Below are positions 1-8,606 of a DNA stretch of 64,000 nt, piece by piece. Below the pieces are notes generated by a model, which saw nothing but the letters and a program-made list of their open reading frames with translations, was not told the DNA's origin and made no database searches. The DNA comes from Halalkalibacter krulwichiae. Its GTDB lineage: Bacteria; Bacillota; Bacilli; Bacillales; Bacillaceae_D. Both the position numbers and the translations under genes were made by a program. The stretch spans positions 1,387,501 through 1,451,500 of the forward strand of contig NZ_CP020814.1 in the NCBI RefSeq assembly GCF_002109385.1, written 5' to 3'. How positions within the stretch are numbered: the stretch's first letter is position 1; each line of letters starts with the position of its first letter.

Positions 1-72
1 ATAACAAGGTGATTAAAAATAAAAGTGGAAAAAGGCTATCAGATTTTATTACTATAAGAAGGTAGTGTTCAA

Positions 73-789
73 ATGGAAAATATCATTCTAGCTTCAATAA
101 TAGTTTTTGTTGCGGCAATTTTGCAAGCTTGCACGGGATTTGGTTTTTCAATTATGGCCACCCCGTTTCTTCTATTTGTATTTGAACCACATGTAGCAAT
201 TCAAATAAATATTATTTTATCAATTGTTATTTCAATATTTCTCGTTCCACGTGTAAGAAAAGAAGTAGATAAATCATTACTAAAAAGACTTATAGTAGGA
301 AGTGCTTTAGGCTGTCCAATTGGTATCCTCATTTTTATTTATTTAGATGCCCAACTTCTAAAAGTAGTTACTGGGTTATTAATAATTGGCTTAACCATTC
401 TCTTGTTTTTAAGTTTCCATATAAAAAGATCAATTAGAAAAGATGGTTTAGCTGGTGGCTTTTCGGGATTGCTAACAACAAGCATCGGCATGCCAGGTCC
501 GCCTATTATTATTTATTTTATAGGAGCTAGTATTCAAAAGGAGGTTATACGAAGCACAACTTTAACCTTTTATTTATATGTATATTCAATCAGCTTAAGT
601 ATGCAATTAGTATTCAGTTCGACTACAAAAGAAATATGGGTGGCGTCTGTATGGCTATTACCAATTACATTTGTAGGAATGTTTATTGGACATCAGTTAT
701 TTCATTACATTAATGAACATTTATTTCAAAGAATTATGTATCTTATTTTAAGTGTGACAGGGATATACTTAATCATTTCGTCATTATGA
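73..789 (+). CDS. tauE: TauE/SafE-family sulfite exporter
   Basis: A 238-residue, almost wholly hydrophobic protein with about seven to eight membrane segments. The two-repeat layout with glycine/proline-rich motifs (ACTGFGFS near residue 20, TSIGMPGPP near residue 138) is typical of the TauE/SafE (DUF81) family, which exports sulfite, sulfoacetate and related small sulfur anions across the cytoplasmic membrane. It is followed by a second anion exporter, a phosphotransacetylase, a TRAP transporter and xsc, so sulfite released by Xsc is the likely substrate. The ATG at 73 is preceded by a modest AAGG. Substrate is inferred from context; family assignment is firm. Confidence 0.85.
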   Translation: MENIILASIIVFVAAILQACTGFGFSIMATPFLLFVFEPHVAIQINIILSIVISIFLVPRVRKEVDKSLLKRLIVGSALGCPIGILIFIYLDAQLLKVVTGLLIIGLTILLFLSFHIKRSIRKDGLAGGFSGLLTTSIGMPGPPIIIYFIGASIQKEVIRSTTLTFYLYVYSISLSMQLVFSSTTKEIWVASVWLLPITFVGMFIGHQLFHYINEHLFQRIMYLILSVTGIYLIISSL

Positions 790-916
790 AATGGTAATTA
801 GATGTAGGGTTGAATAGAAATCTATTTAAATATTGAATAAATGTCATCTGAAAGCACAATAACTTTTCCTTCTCTCTTCATGATACTGTTTAATAAACCA
901 GTAGAGGAGGAGGATT

Positions 917-2101
917 ATGGAATCTGCAAAAATAATGGAAAAGCAAATTGTTAAAGAGCCAGAACAAAGAAAAGCATTATTTATCTTACAAGCGTTTCCT
1001 GGTATTTTACTGTGCATTGTAATTATGCTGCTTGGTATCTTTTTTGCTTATTTGTTAGGGAATTTCTTAACTAACTTTGGTATTCTTCCTGCCGAAAGTT
1101 CGAATCCAATTTCCGGAATTTTTGTAGCAATTTTATTAGGGATTCTAATCAGAAATGTCGTCGGTTTAAAAAGTGAGTTTGAAATAGGTGTGAAATACGC
1201 CATAAAGTTTTTTTTGAAAGCAGGAATTATATTATTAGGAATTCGGCTAAGTTTGTTAGATGCTTTGAAGTTAGGGATGTGGGGAGTTCCGATTATTTTA
1301 GTATGTATTGCAAGTGGATTACTAGTTACTTTATGGCTAGCAAAAAAATTAAACCAGTCAAATCGGTTAGCGACACTTACTGCTTGTGGAACAGGGATAT
1401 GTGGTGTTACAGCGATTATGGCAACTTCGCCAGCTATTAAAGCAAAGGATGATGAAGTATCGTATGCGATTGCTAATATTACAATATTTGGATTAATTGG
1501 GATGTTAGCTTATCCTTATTTAGCATTCTTATTATTTGGAGATGATCCAATTAGAGCTGGATTGTTTTTAGGTACTGCCATTCATGATACTGCACAAGTT
1601 ACAGGAGCAGCCTTAATATTTGATCAAACGTTTCAGGTTGAAAAAGTCGTCGATGTTGCTACAATTACAAAGCTAACAAGAAATGTGTTTATCGTTGCTG
1701 TCATACCGATAATGACATACTTCTTTTTAAGAAAAGAAAAGAATAAGGCAGGTGAAGCTTATAAAGCAGCAAAGTGGTATCAATTGTTTCCGTTTTTTGT
1801 TTTGGGTTTTCTACTTTTTTCTATTATTAGAACGTTTGGAGATGCTGGTTTAACCAAAAGCGGGATGGCATTTGGGATTTTAACAGAGGATTCTTGGATG
1901 GCATTTTATCAAATGTTAAGTTTACTAGGTTCACAGTATATTTTGGGTGTTGCAATGGCTGCGGTTGGTTTATCTACAAGTTTTAAAGTGTTTAAGGGAT
2001 TAGGAATGAGGCCATTTTATGTGGGATTGGCAGCAGCGTTATCTGTGGGAGTTGTAAGTATATCCATGGTATATCTTTTTGGAGGGTTTATCACCATGTG
2101 A
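917..2101 (+). CDS. YeiH/UPF0324-family putative sulfate (anion) exporter
   Basis: A 394-residue integral membrane protein with about ten hydrophobic segments after a short charged N-terminus. It shows the family signatures GTGICGVTAIMATSPAI (near residue 155) and LGTAIHDTAQVTGAA (near residue 216) of the YeiH/UPF0324 (Cons_hypoth698) group. Relatives of this family accompany taurine and sulfolactate degradation genes in proteobacteria, where they are proposed to export sulfate. A very strong GAGGAGGAGG site precedes the ATG. With tauE upstream there are two candidate sulfur-anion exporters in the locus, which fits disposal of the sulfite made by Xsc. The transported ion cannot be read from the sequence. 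Confidence 0.85.
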   Translation: MESAKIMEKQIVKEPEQRKALFILQAFPGILLCIVIMLLGIFFAYLLGNFLTNFGILPAESSNPISGIFVAILLGILIRNVVGLKSEFEIGVKYAIKFFLKAGIILLGIRLSLLDALKLGMWGVPIILVCIASGLLVTLWLAKKLNQSNRLATLTACGTGICGVTAIMATSPAIKAKDDEVSYAIANITIFGLIGMLAYPYLAFLLFGDDPIRAGLFLGTAIHDTAQVTGAALIFDQTFQVEKVVDVATITKLTRNVFIVAVIPIMTYFFLRKEKNKAGEAYKAAKWYQLFPFFVLGFLLFSIIRTFGDAGLTKSGMAFGILTEDSWMAFYQMLSLLGSQYILGVAMAAVGLSTSFKVFKGLGMRPFYVGLAAALSVGVVSISMVYLFGGFITM

Positions 2102-2237
2102 AACAACTATTTAAAATTTAAATAAGTTTCTTCCTCTTTTATAATAACTATTTTATAAATGGAATTACTATAATAGGTATAAAGCAGAACGATCATGATT
2201 GCTGCAACAGCTTAAGTTGCACGAGAGGGGGAATCAT

Positions 2238-3220
2238 GTGAGGAATTTTTTTCAAGACTTGAGTGACCATGTAAAAAGATATCGACCAAGTATTGTTTTT
2301 CCAGAAGGGTTAGATAAGAGAGTGTTAACTGCTGGATGCCGTTTATCTACAGAAAAAGTTCTTAAACCTATATTTATAGGTGATGAAAGAGCTATCTTGA
2401 AAAAAATAGAAGAACTAAATTTAGTTCATGATGGCATAGAGATTATAAACCCAACAACTTTTGGTAATTTAGAAAAGTATGTGGAGACTTTTGTTGAACT
2501 TCAAAAAGGAAAAGTATCTTTTGAGGAAGCTCATAAAATGTTACTTGAAAGGAATTATTTTGCTGCAATGCTAGTACATTGTAATAAGGCACAAGGCTTA
2601 GTTAGTGGTGCTGAATACGCGACAAAAGATGTAATTTTACCTGCTATAAAGATCATTAAAATGAGAAGAGGAATTGAAAAGATATCAAGTGTATTCATTT
2701 TGGTGAAAGGCGATAAGAAATTATTATTCTCTGACTGTGCGATCAATATTGCACCAAATAGTAAAGAACTGGCGAACATTGCTATTTTAGCTTCTGAGGC
2801 TGCATATGCATTCAGTATAATTCCAAAGGTTGCTTTATTAAGTTTCTCAACGAAAGGATCAGCTATTTCAGAAGAAACATTAAAAGTTCTAGGGCTAGTA
2901 AGATTATAAAAGAACAGAGACCGGATTTACTAATAGATGGTGAACTGCAATTTGATGCTGCATTTGTACCTGAGGTCGCTAAGAAAAAAGCTCCACTTTC
3001 TCCGATAGAAGGGGAAGCAAATGTATTTATTTTTCCAAATCTGGATGCAGGGAATATTGGGTATAAAATTGCACAGAGATTAGGAGGATATCAGGCAATC
3101 GGTCCTATTATTCTGGGACTAAACAAACCTAGCAATGATCTTTCTAGAGGTTGTACAATAGAGGAGATATATAATGTAGCAATAATAACCGCGATACAAA
3201 GTATATATTATAATATGTGA
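2238..3220 (+). pseudogene. pta: Phosphate acetyltransferase, single -1 frameshift
   Basis: Phosphotransacetylase converts acetyl phosphate and CoA to acetyl-CoA, the step needed after Xsc. The first part (GTG at 2238 after GAGAGGGGG, through LSFSTKGSA near 2850) and the second part ([20 protein letters not shown], then [13 protein letters not shown], ending TGA at 3218-3220) match the Pta family end to end. They lie in different frames. The reading frame is lost at a GGG at 2892-2894; one extra G restores [14 protein letters not shown] and a 327-residue protein of normal length. An earlier in-frame TTG at 2199 has no ribosome-binding site. Either a true frameshift or a sequencing dropout; see the finding on six similar breaks. 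Confidence 0.85.
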
Positions 3221-3274
3221 TAAGTTCTATTTCAGGAAGTGATTATCAATTATTCAGAAAATACAAAAAATAAA

Positions 3275-3303
3275 TTGCCTATTACTAACTTAGTTGCTAT
3301 AAT
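3275..3303 (+). promoter_or_regulatory. Sigma-A type promoter upstream of the GntR gene
   Basis: TTGCCT at 3275-3280 and a perfect TATAAT at 3298-3303 are separated by 17 bases, 90 bases before the GntR start codon. This suggests that gntR and probably the TRAP genes are transcribed separately from tauE-pta. Confidence 0.6.
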
Positions 3304-3333
3304 ATTGGTAGCCTAACAAATATTGTATTGGCA

Positions 3334-3348
3334 AACTGGTACGGACGT
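3334..3348 (+). promoter_or_regulatory. Candidate sulfonate-regulon operator, copy 1
   Basis: A 15-base motif AACTGGTACGGACGT lies just downstream of the predicted promoter and 44 bases before the GntR start. It recurs with one mismatch directly before xsc (8562-8576). Its position and repetition within one locus suggest an operator for the local GntR or LysR regulator. Confidence 0.4.
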
Positions 3349-3392
3349 GATGATGAGTTTAAGGGATGAGATAGAAAAAGGAGTTGCCAACT

Positions 3393-4115
3393 ATGAAAAT
3401 CAATATAGATAACCCTGTACCATTGCATATTCAAATTCGTAATATAATTGAAAAAGAGATTAACGAAGGACATTATCAGAATAAGATACCTAGTGAAAGG
3501 GATCTGATGGAGCGTTTTTCAGTTAGTCGGACAACGATTAGAGAAGCTATAACTGCACTTGTTAACGAAGGAGTATTAAAAAAAGTTCATGGTAAAGGGA
3601 CATTTATTTCAGAACAATCACCAGTTCAAGAGTGGTTATCATCTCTTAATAGCTTTACTGAAACAGTTAAGAATATGGGAATGGAACCAGGAACGAAGCT
3701 TTTAAAATGTGGCATTGTCTCAAATCAAAGTCATATTATAGATATGCTTGAAACCGATGAAATTTATCGAATAGAAAGGCTAAGGTTTTCTGATTCTATA
3801 CCGACTGCAATTGAAAGGCATCATTATAATAAAGAGATAGGGTTAGCATTAGCTAAATATGATTTAAATAGAGAAACTATTTATGACTTAATAGAGAAAA
3901 ATTTAGGTGTTGAATTGAATGAGGCTGAACAATTCATTTCTTGCAAAGAAGTTAGCGATGAAGATGCACATTTACTTGAGGTGAAAACAGGATCTAGCAT
4001 CCTTTATGTAGAAAGGCTTATCACAAATGCAAATGGAGAACCGGTAGAATATTATACGAGTGTTTTTAGACCTGATATGTATGCTTTTCGTATTAAAACA
4101 AAGCGAAAAAAGTAA
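3393..4115 (+). CDS. GntR-family regulator with UTRA effector domain
   Basis: A 240-residue regulator of the HutC subgroup. Residues about 8-72 form the GntR winged helix (HIQIRNIIEKEI, then PSERDLMERFSVSRTTIREAI). Residues about 90-235 form a UTRA ligand-binding domain ending in YYTSVFRPDMYAF. ATG 3393 is chosen because AAAAGGAG ends nine bases upstream; a TTG at 3384 touches that site and is too close. It sits between pta and the TRAP genes and likely senses the imported sulfonate or an intermediate such as sulfoacetaldehyde. The ligand is inference. Confidence 0.88.
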   Translation: MKINIDNPVPLHIQIRNIIEKEINEGHYQNKIPSERDLMERFSVSRTTIREAITALVNEGVLKKVHGKGTFISEQSPVQEWLSSLNSFTETVKNMGMEPGTKLLKCGIVSNQSHIIDMLETDEIYRIERLRFSDSIPTAIERHHYNKEIGLALAKYDLNRETIYDLIEKNLGVELNEAEQFISCKEVSDEDAHLLEVKTGSSILYVERLITNANGEPVEYYTSVFRPDMYAFRIKTKRKK

Positions 4116-4146
4116 CAGATTAAGTCTAATTTTTAAGATAGGAAAA

Positions 4147-4161
4147 ATGTAAGCGTATTCA
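4147..4161 (+). promoter_or_regulatory. cre box before the TRAP transporter genes
   Basis: ATGTAAGCGTATTCA matches the Bacillus CcpA consensus WTGNAANCGNWNNCW at every fixed position. It lies 23 bases upstream of the dctP start, so carbon catabolite repression of sulfonate uptake is likely, treating the sulfonate as a carbon source. Confidence 0.6.
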
Positions 4162-4184
4162 AAAAAAGAAAAGGGGAGATTTTG

Positions 4185-5270
4185 ATGAAATACTTTAGGA
4201 AAAGTAACATAATTGCGTACCTTCTTCTATGTGTATTGGTTCTTACGTTAGCAGCTTGTGGAGCTAGTGATAGTTCAAGTGAATCAAGTAAAGGTAATGA
4301 ACAAAATGGTTCAACTGAACAAACAGTCAAGTTACGTTTAGGACAATCAAAATCTGCTAATCACCCAGTATCACAAGGAATCGATAAATTTGCTGAATTA
4401 GTTGAGGAAAAGTCAAACGGCAGTTTAATCATTGAGACCTTTCATGATGCTACTCTTGGTAGTGACCGTGAAGTAATTGAGGGGACTCAGCAAGGGACAT
4501 TGGATTTAGCTAGCTCATCTACTCCTAATATGTCTAGTTTCACCAATTTATTTATCGCTTGGGATCTCCCTTATATTTTTGAAAACAAAGATGAAGTTTA
4601 TAAGGCAGTTGATGGTCCAGCAGGCGAAATTGTCCGAGAAGAGTTAGAGAATTCCGGTTTTAAAGTAATTTTCTTCCCAGATTACGGCTTTCGTCAAGTT
4701 GTAAATAATGTTAGACCAGTCAGAACTCCCGATGATTTACGAGGATTAAAGGTGCGTACAACTAACTCTCCAGTAGAAATTGCAGATTATACGGCATGGG
4801 GAGCTAATCCTACTCCAGTAGCTTGGGCGGAGGTTTTTACAGCGCTTCAGCAAGGAACAGTTGAGGCTGAAGGTAATTCCTATTCATTATTATGGGATAC
4901 AAAGCATCAGGAAGTGTTAGATTATGCAACGGAAGTTAATTACAACTATAGCTCAGATATTGTCGTAATGAATAAAGATATTTTTGATAACTTATCATCA
5001 GAACACCAAGAAATTGTTATGGAAGCAGGTCAGGAAGCTGTTAGTTGGCAACGTGATTTAGCAAATGAAAGGGAAGCAGAAGCCAAACAACAATTTATTG
5101 ACTACGGAATTGAAGTATATGAACCGACAGAGGAAGAGTACCAACAGTGGAAGAATGAAGTAGAGGTTGTTTGGGATGAATTTGTTGTTCCAGGTAAAGC
5201 TGAGCCAGAATATGTAGATTTAATTTTAGAAACGATTGGGAAAACAAGAGAAGATATTTTTAATAACTAA
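4185..5270 (+). CDS. dctP: TRAP transporter solute-binding lipoprotein (DctP family)
   Basis: A 361-residue lipoprotein: signal peptide with lipobox LAAC (Cys25), a Ser/Glu/Asn-rich linker, then a DctP domain. The region LRGLKVRTTNSP (near residue 185) carries the arginine that normally salt-bridges the carboxylate or sulfonate of the ligand, and GTVEAEGNSYSLLWD is typical of the hinge region. ATG 4185 follows AAAAGGGGAG; the TTG at 4182 is less likely. It delivers substrate to the fused QM permease encoded next. Near Xsc and an alcohol dehydrogenase the likely ligand is a C2 sulfonate such as isethionate, but TRAP proteins also bind dicarboxylates and other acids. Confidence 0.88.
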   Translation: MKYFRKSNIIAYLLLCVLVLTLAACGASDSSSESSKGNEQNGSTEQTVKLRLGQSKSANHPVSQGIDKFAELVEEKSNGSLIIETFHDATLGSDREVIEGTQQGTLDLASSSTPNMSSFTNLFIAWDLPYIFENKDEVYKAVDGPAGEIVREELENSGFKVIFFPDYGFRQVVNNVRPVRTPDDLRGLKVRTTNSPVEIADYTAWGANPTPVAWAEVFTALQQGTVEAEGNSYSLLWDTKHQEVLDYATEVNYNYSSDIVVMNKDIFDNLSSEHQEIVMEAGQEAVSWQRDLANEREAEAKQQFIDYGIEVYEPTEEEYQQWKNEVEVVWDEFVVPGKAEPEYVDLILETIGKTREDIFNN

Positions 5271-5281
5271 AATTGTTTCTT

Positions 5282-5321
5282 CTCACTATGGAGCAGAAAC
5301 TAGCTACTGCTCCATAGTGAG
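5282..5321 (+). terminator. Intercistronic stem-loop between dctP and the permease
   Basis: A perfect 15-base inverted repeat (5282-5296 and 5307-5321) with a 10-base loop, followed by a G-rich Shine-Dalgarno stretch and no T run. Such a hairpin probably protects the upstream dctP message or partly terminates it, giving more binding protein than permease. Confidence 0.65.
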
Positions 5322-5339
5322 TGAAAGGGGGGTGAACTG

Positions 5340-7256
5340 ATGAATACAGAAGAGAGCATAACTACCGAGGAAATTGATATCACTTATAATCAGAATAAAG
5401 GCAAACCTAGCAGATTTAAAAAAGTGATACAACTGATTGATCATCACTTTGAAGAAGTTTTTATTGTATTAGGTTTTCTCACTTTCATTTTGTTTATAAA
5501 TGCTCAAGTACTAAATAGATATTTACTACCTTTTCTTGAAATTGGTAATATTACGACTTGGACAGAAGAAGTCTCACGGTATATTTTTATTTGGATATCT
5601 TATTTGGGAGCAAGCCTTGCCATAAAAAGAAGAGAATCTATCCAAGTGAACTTTTTTATTGGTAGATTGTCAGAGGATTTAAGAAAGTCGATCAATATAG
5701 CAAATTCAATTTTTATCATCTATTTTAGTTATATCCTTATTGAAAATGGTTATGCAACACTTCTAATGCAATGGGCAAATAATCAGACTTCACCAGCGCT
5801 TGGAATTCCAATGGTTATTCCATATGCAGCTGTCCCACTTGGCTTTGCACTAATTATGATTAGAGTTGTCCAGAATATTGTCATCGATCTTAAAGGAGCG
5901 AGAATTAAAGATATCGCTATGTCTATTGGTATAGCTAGTATTCTTGGTTTTCCTCTATTGTGGTTATCAAGTGCCAATGTAGCATTAATCTTATTCGGCT
6001 ATTTTGCTCTATTCATTATTATAGGCATGCCAATTGCTTTTGCTTTAGGAATTTCAACATTGGCAGCGGTGTTAGCAACAAATGTTATTCCTATGAATTT
6101 CTTTTCACAGACTGCTTTTACAAGTATTGATAATTTTCCGGTCATGGCGATTCCTTTCTTTGTTGTTGCTGGTCTTATCATGGGTGGGGGAAGTTTAATT
6201 AAAAGGTTGTTAAAGCTTTCAGACCACTTGCTAGGCTTTTTACCAGGGGGGCTTGCCCTTGTTGCGATCGTAACGAGTATGTTTTTTTCTGCTATTAGTG
6301 GTTCTGGTCCAGCTACTGTCGCTGCCATTGGTACACTACTAATTCCAGCTATGATTAAGCAAGGTTATCATCCAGGGTTTGCTACAGCTGTTATTGCAGC
6401 AGCAGGATCAATCGGTGTAATTATTCCTCCAAGTAATCCATTTGTCATTTATGGCGTAATGTCGCAACAATCAATCTCACAATTATTTATCGCAGGTATT
6501 TTACCGGGAGTATTAACAGGTTTGGTTCTTCTCCTTTTTGCCTTTGTCATATCCAAGAAGAATAATTGGCAAGGTGAAACAACATCATTTAGTTTGAAAG
6601 GGGCAACATTAGCAGCATGGGATGCTAAATTAGCATTATTAGTTCCTGTATTAATATTAGGAGGTATTTATGGTGGAATCATGACTCCTACAGAGGCAGC
6701 AGCAATTGCGGCTGCTTACGGATTAATTATTGGGATGTTCGTTTATAAAGATTTAAGTATAAAGCAACTTTATCATTGCTTAGTAAAGGCTGGTATGACT
6801 TCCTCTGTAATTATTCTCCTTATCGTTATGGCAACAATATTTGGAAGGCTCATTACAGTTGAAAGAATTGCGGAGACAGTTGCGTCATTCGTATTAAGTA
6901 TTAGTGAGAATAAGTTTGTTATTCTTTTACTATTAAATGTGTTCCTATTATTAATTGGTTTAGTTTTAGAAGCGCTTGCGGCGATTGTAATACTAACACC
7001 AATTTTACTACCAATTATATTAATGATTGGAGTAGATCCTGTACATTTTGGCATTATTATGGTGTTCAATTTAGCTATAGGTTTCATTACGCCACCTGTT
7101 GGAGTTAACTTATTTGTCGCAGCTGGGGTAACGAAAACGCCGATAGAAACAGTCATCAGTAGAATTGGTCCATTCTTATTGGCTATGATAGTAGTTTTAA
7201 TGTTAATAACATATATTCCGGAAATATCATTATGGTTAGTGGGTTTAATGAGATAG
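5340..7256 (+). CDS. dctQM: TRAP transporter fused small and large permease (DctQM)
   Basis: A 638-residue membrane protein that joins both TRAP permease subunits. Residues about 30-180 are the four-helix DctQ part (WTEEVSRYIFIWISYLGAS is the usual DctQ motif). Residues about 195-635 are the roughly 12-helix DctM part, with GLIMGGGSLIKRL, AAAGSIGVIIPPSNPFVIYG and FITPPVGVNLFVAAG, all classic DctM sequences. It uses a sodium or proton gradient to import the substrate handed over by DctP. ATG 5340 follows AAAGGGGGGTGA. The Q-M fusion is a known variant. Confidence 0.9.
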   Translation: MNTEESITTEEIDITYNQNKGKPSRFKKVIQLIDHHFEEVFIVLGFLTFILFINAQVLNRYLLPFLEIGNITTWTEEVSRYIFIWISYLGASLAIKRRESIQVNFFIGRLSEDLRKSINIANSIFIIYFSYILIENGYATLLMQWANNQTSPALGIPMVIPYAAVPLGFALIMIRVVQNIVIDLKGARIKDIAMSIGIASILGFPLLWLSSANVALILFGYFALFIIIGMPIAFALGISTLAAVLATNVIPMNFFSQTAFTSIDNFPVMAIPFFVVAGLIMGGGSLIKRLLKLSDHLLGFLPGGLALVAIVTSMFFSAISGSGPATVAAIGTLLIPAMIKQGYHPGFATAVIAAAGSIGVIIPPSNPFVIYGVMSQQSISQLFIAGILPGVLTGLVLLLFAFVISKKNNWQGETTSFSLKGATLAAWDAKLALLVPVLILGGIYGGIMTPTEAAAIAAAYGLIIGMFVYKDLSIKQLYHCLVKAGMTSSVIILLIVMATIFGRLITVERIAETVASFVLSISENKFVILLLLNVFLLLIGLVLEALAAIVILTPILLPIILMIGVDPVHFGIIMVFNLAIGFITPPVGVNLFVAAGVTKTPIETVISRIGPFLLAMIVVLMLITYIPEISLWLVGLMR

Positions 7257-7281
7257 GAAGTTGAATAAGGAGGCTGGTAAG

Positions 7282-7338
7282 ATGGAGGTTGTGAGAAACT
7301 TTACTAGGGATCCGCCTAGTTACGTTAAAAATAAATAA
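7282..7338 (+). CDS. Possible 18-residue peptide between dctQM and the dehydrogenase
   Basis: ATG 7282 follows AAGGAGG at a good distance and opens an 18-codon frame (MEVVRNFTRDPPSYVKNK) ending TAA at 7336-7338. A short inverted repeat ACTAGG/CCTAGT (7303-7320) lies inside it. No family is recognised. It could be a leader peptide, a remnant of a lost gene or chance. Confidence 0.25.
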   Translation: MEVVRNFTRDPPSYVKNK

Positions 7339-7381
7339 AGAAAATTTAAACGTTTTATTTACTATTAGGGAGGTGTGCAAA

Positions 7382-8563
7382 ATGTCCTCATTGCACGTAC
7401 CAAAGGAGATTAACCTCGAGTTCGGCAGTGTTCAGAAGCTAGGTCAAATAGCATCAGATTTTGGTGCCACTCATTTATTCATAGTTATAGACGCTTTTTT
7501 AACACAAAGTCCATTAAATTATCAAGATCAACTTGAGCAAATTTGTCGTAAACATTCTTTGGAAATTACCTGTTTTTCAGATTTTAGGGGAGAGCCTACT
7601 ACTGAACATTTAGATGAAGCAATATCAAAGATAAATGTTTGTGGTGCAGACTGTATTGTTGCGATGGGAGGAGGTAGTTCAATAGATTTAGCGAAAGCCA
7701 TCTCTGTATTTGCTATTAATAGGGGAATAACTTTAGATGAAATTGAACAGAAAAGAGATTTAAAGAGATTACCTTTAATCGCCATACCGACTACTGCTGG
7801 TACGGGTTCAGAAGCGACAAAAGTAATGGTCATTACCGATTCTAAAAGTAATATAAAAAAGAACCCAGGAAATCCAAAATTGATTCCTGATGTTGCGATA
7901 TTAGATCCCAATTTGACTATGAGTCTTCCTAAACATTTTACCGTGTATACAGGTCTTGATGCTTTGGCACACGCGATGGAAGCTTATGTATCCACTCGAG
8001 CAACAGAGCTTAGTAATCATTATGCCTTAGAGGCAATAAAGATGGTGGGAGAGGCATTACCAAGAGTCTATGACAATGGAAAAGATGAAGAAGCTAGAAA
8101 GAAAATGTTATTAGCTAGTTGTTATGCGGGGATTGCTTTCTCAAACTCCTCTACTAACTTAGCGCATGCTACTGCTAGACCTTTAGGAGCTCACTTTCAT
8201 ATTCCTCATGGGTTAAGTGTAGCGTTACTATTACCGTTTGTAATTGAATTCGGGTTGGAGGCAGCGCGTGAACGTTATGCAAATATTGCCATGGCACTAG
8301 GAGTGGAACGAAGTAAGAATAAAGAGGAATTGGCGAAGGATGCACTTATGATTGTTCACAGATATAACGAAAGATTTAACATTTGGAATGATGGTTTCAA
8401 ATACATAAAGCCATCAGAATTTGAGGAAAGTATCCCAACTCTAGTTCAAGATTCTTTATCTGGAAATGGGGTGTTAACGAATCAAATAATACCAACTGAT
8501 GCAGATGTAGAAAAGATCTATAAGCAACTGCTTAAGAAAGTTTCTCAATATTCAGTGAACTAA
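7382..8563 (+). CDS. Iron-containing alcohol dehydrogenase, putative isethionate/sulfoacetaldehyde oxidoreductase
   Basis: A 393-residue group III alcohol dehydrogenase. The NAD(P) motif GGGSSID is at residues 96-102, followed by PTTAGTGSEAT. The four predicted metal ligands are present: Asp193 and His197 (GLDALAHAMEAY), His262 (NLAHA) and His276 (IPHGLS). ATG 7382 is preceded by GGGAGGTG. Family members interconvert sulfoacetaldehyde and isethionate (SarD-type) in anaerobes. Lying between the TRAP permease and xsc, this enzyme most simply oxidises isethionate to sulfoacetaldehyde, the Xsc substrate. The family is certain, the substrate is inferred, and other alcohols remain possible. Confidence 0.85.
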   Translation: MSSLHVPKEINLEFGSVQKLGQIASDFGATHLFIVIDAFLTQSPLNYQDQLEQICRKHSLEITCFSDFRGEPTTEHLDEAISKINVCGADCIVAMGGGSSIDLAKAISVFAINRGITLDEIEQKRDLKRLPLIAIPTTAGTGSEATKVMVITDSKSNIKKNPGNPKLIPDVAILDPNLTMSLPKHFTVYTGLDALAHAMEAYVSTRATELSNHYALEAIKMVGEALPRVYDNGKDEEARKKMLLASCYAGIAFSNSSTNLAHATARPLGAHFHIPHGLSVALLLPFVIEFGLEAARERYANIAMALGVERSKNKEELAKDALMIVHRYNERFNIWNDGFKYIKPSEFEESIPTLVQDSLSGNGVLTNQIIPTDADVEKIYKQLLKKVSQYSVN

Positions 8564-8576
8564 CTGGTACGTACGT
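8562..8576 (+). promoter_or_regulatory. Candidate sulfonate-regulon operator, copy 2
   Basis: AACTGGTACGTACGT overlaps the stop codon of the dehydrogenase and ends 30 bases before xsc. It differs by one base from the motif at 3334-3348 and contains the palindrome GTACGTAC. Confidence 0.4.
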
Positions 8577-8606
8577 CGTAACAAGTAAAATAATGGAGGG
8601 GTAAAA

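Noticed and set aside
5999..7156. Long minus-strand frames inside the TRAP permease gene, and similar ones inside mdcDE and cadA.
   Set aside because: They are antisense shadows of strongly supported genes, with low-complexity translations and no ribosome-binding sites.
8574..8588. GTCGTAACAAG before xsc resembles the conserved 3' end of 16S rRNA.
   Set aside because: Only about 11 bases match and the flanks do not; it is a chance match, and no rRNA gene is present.
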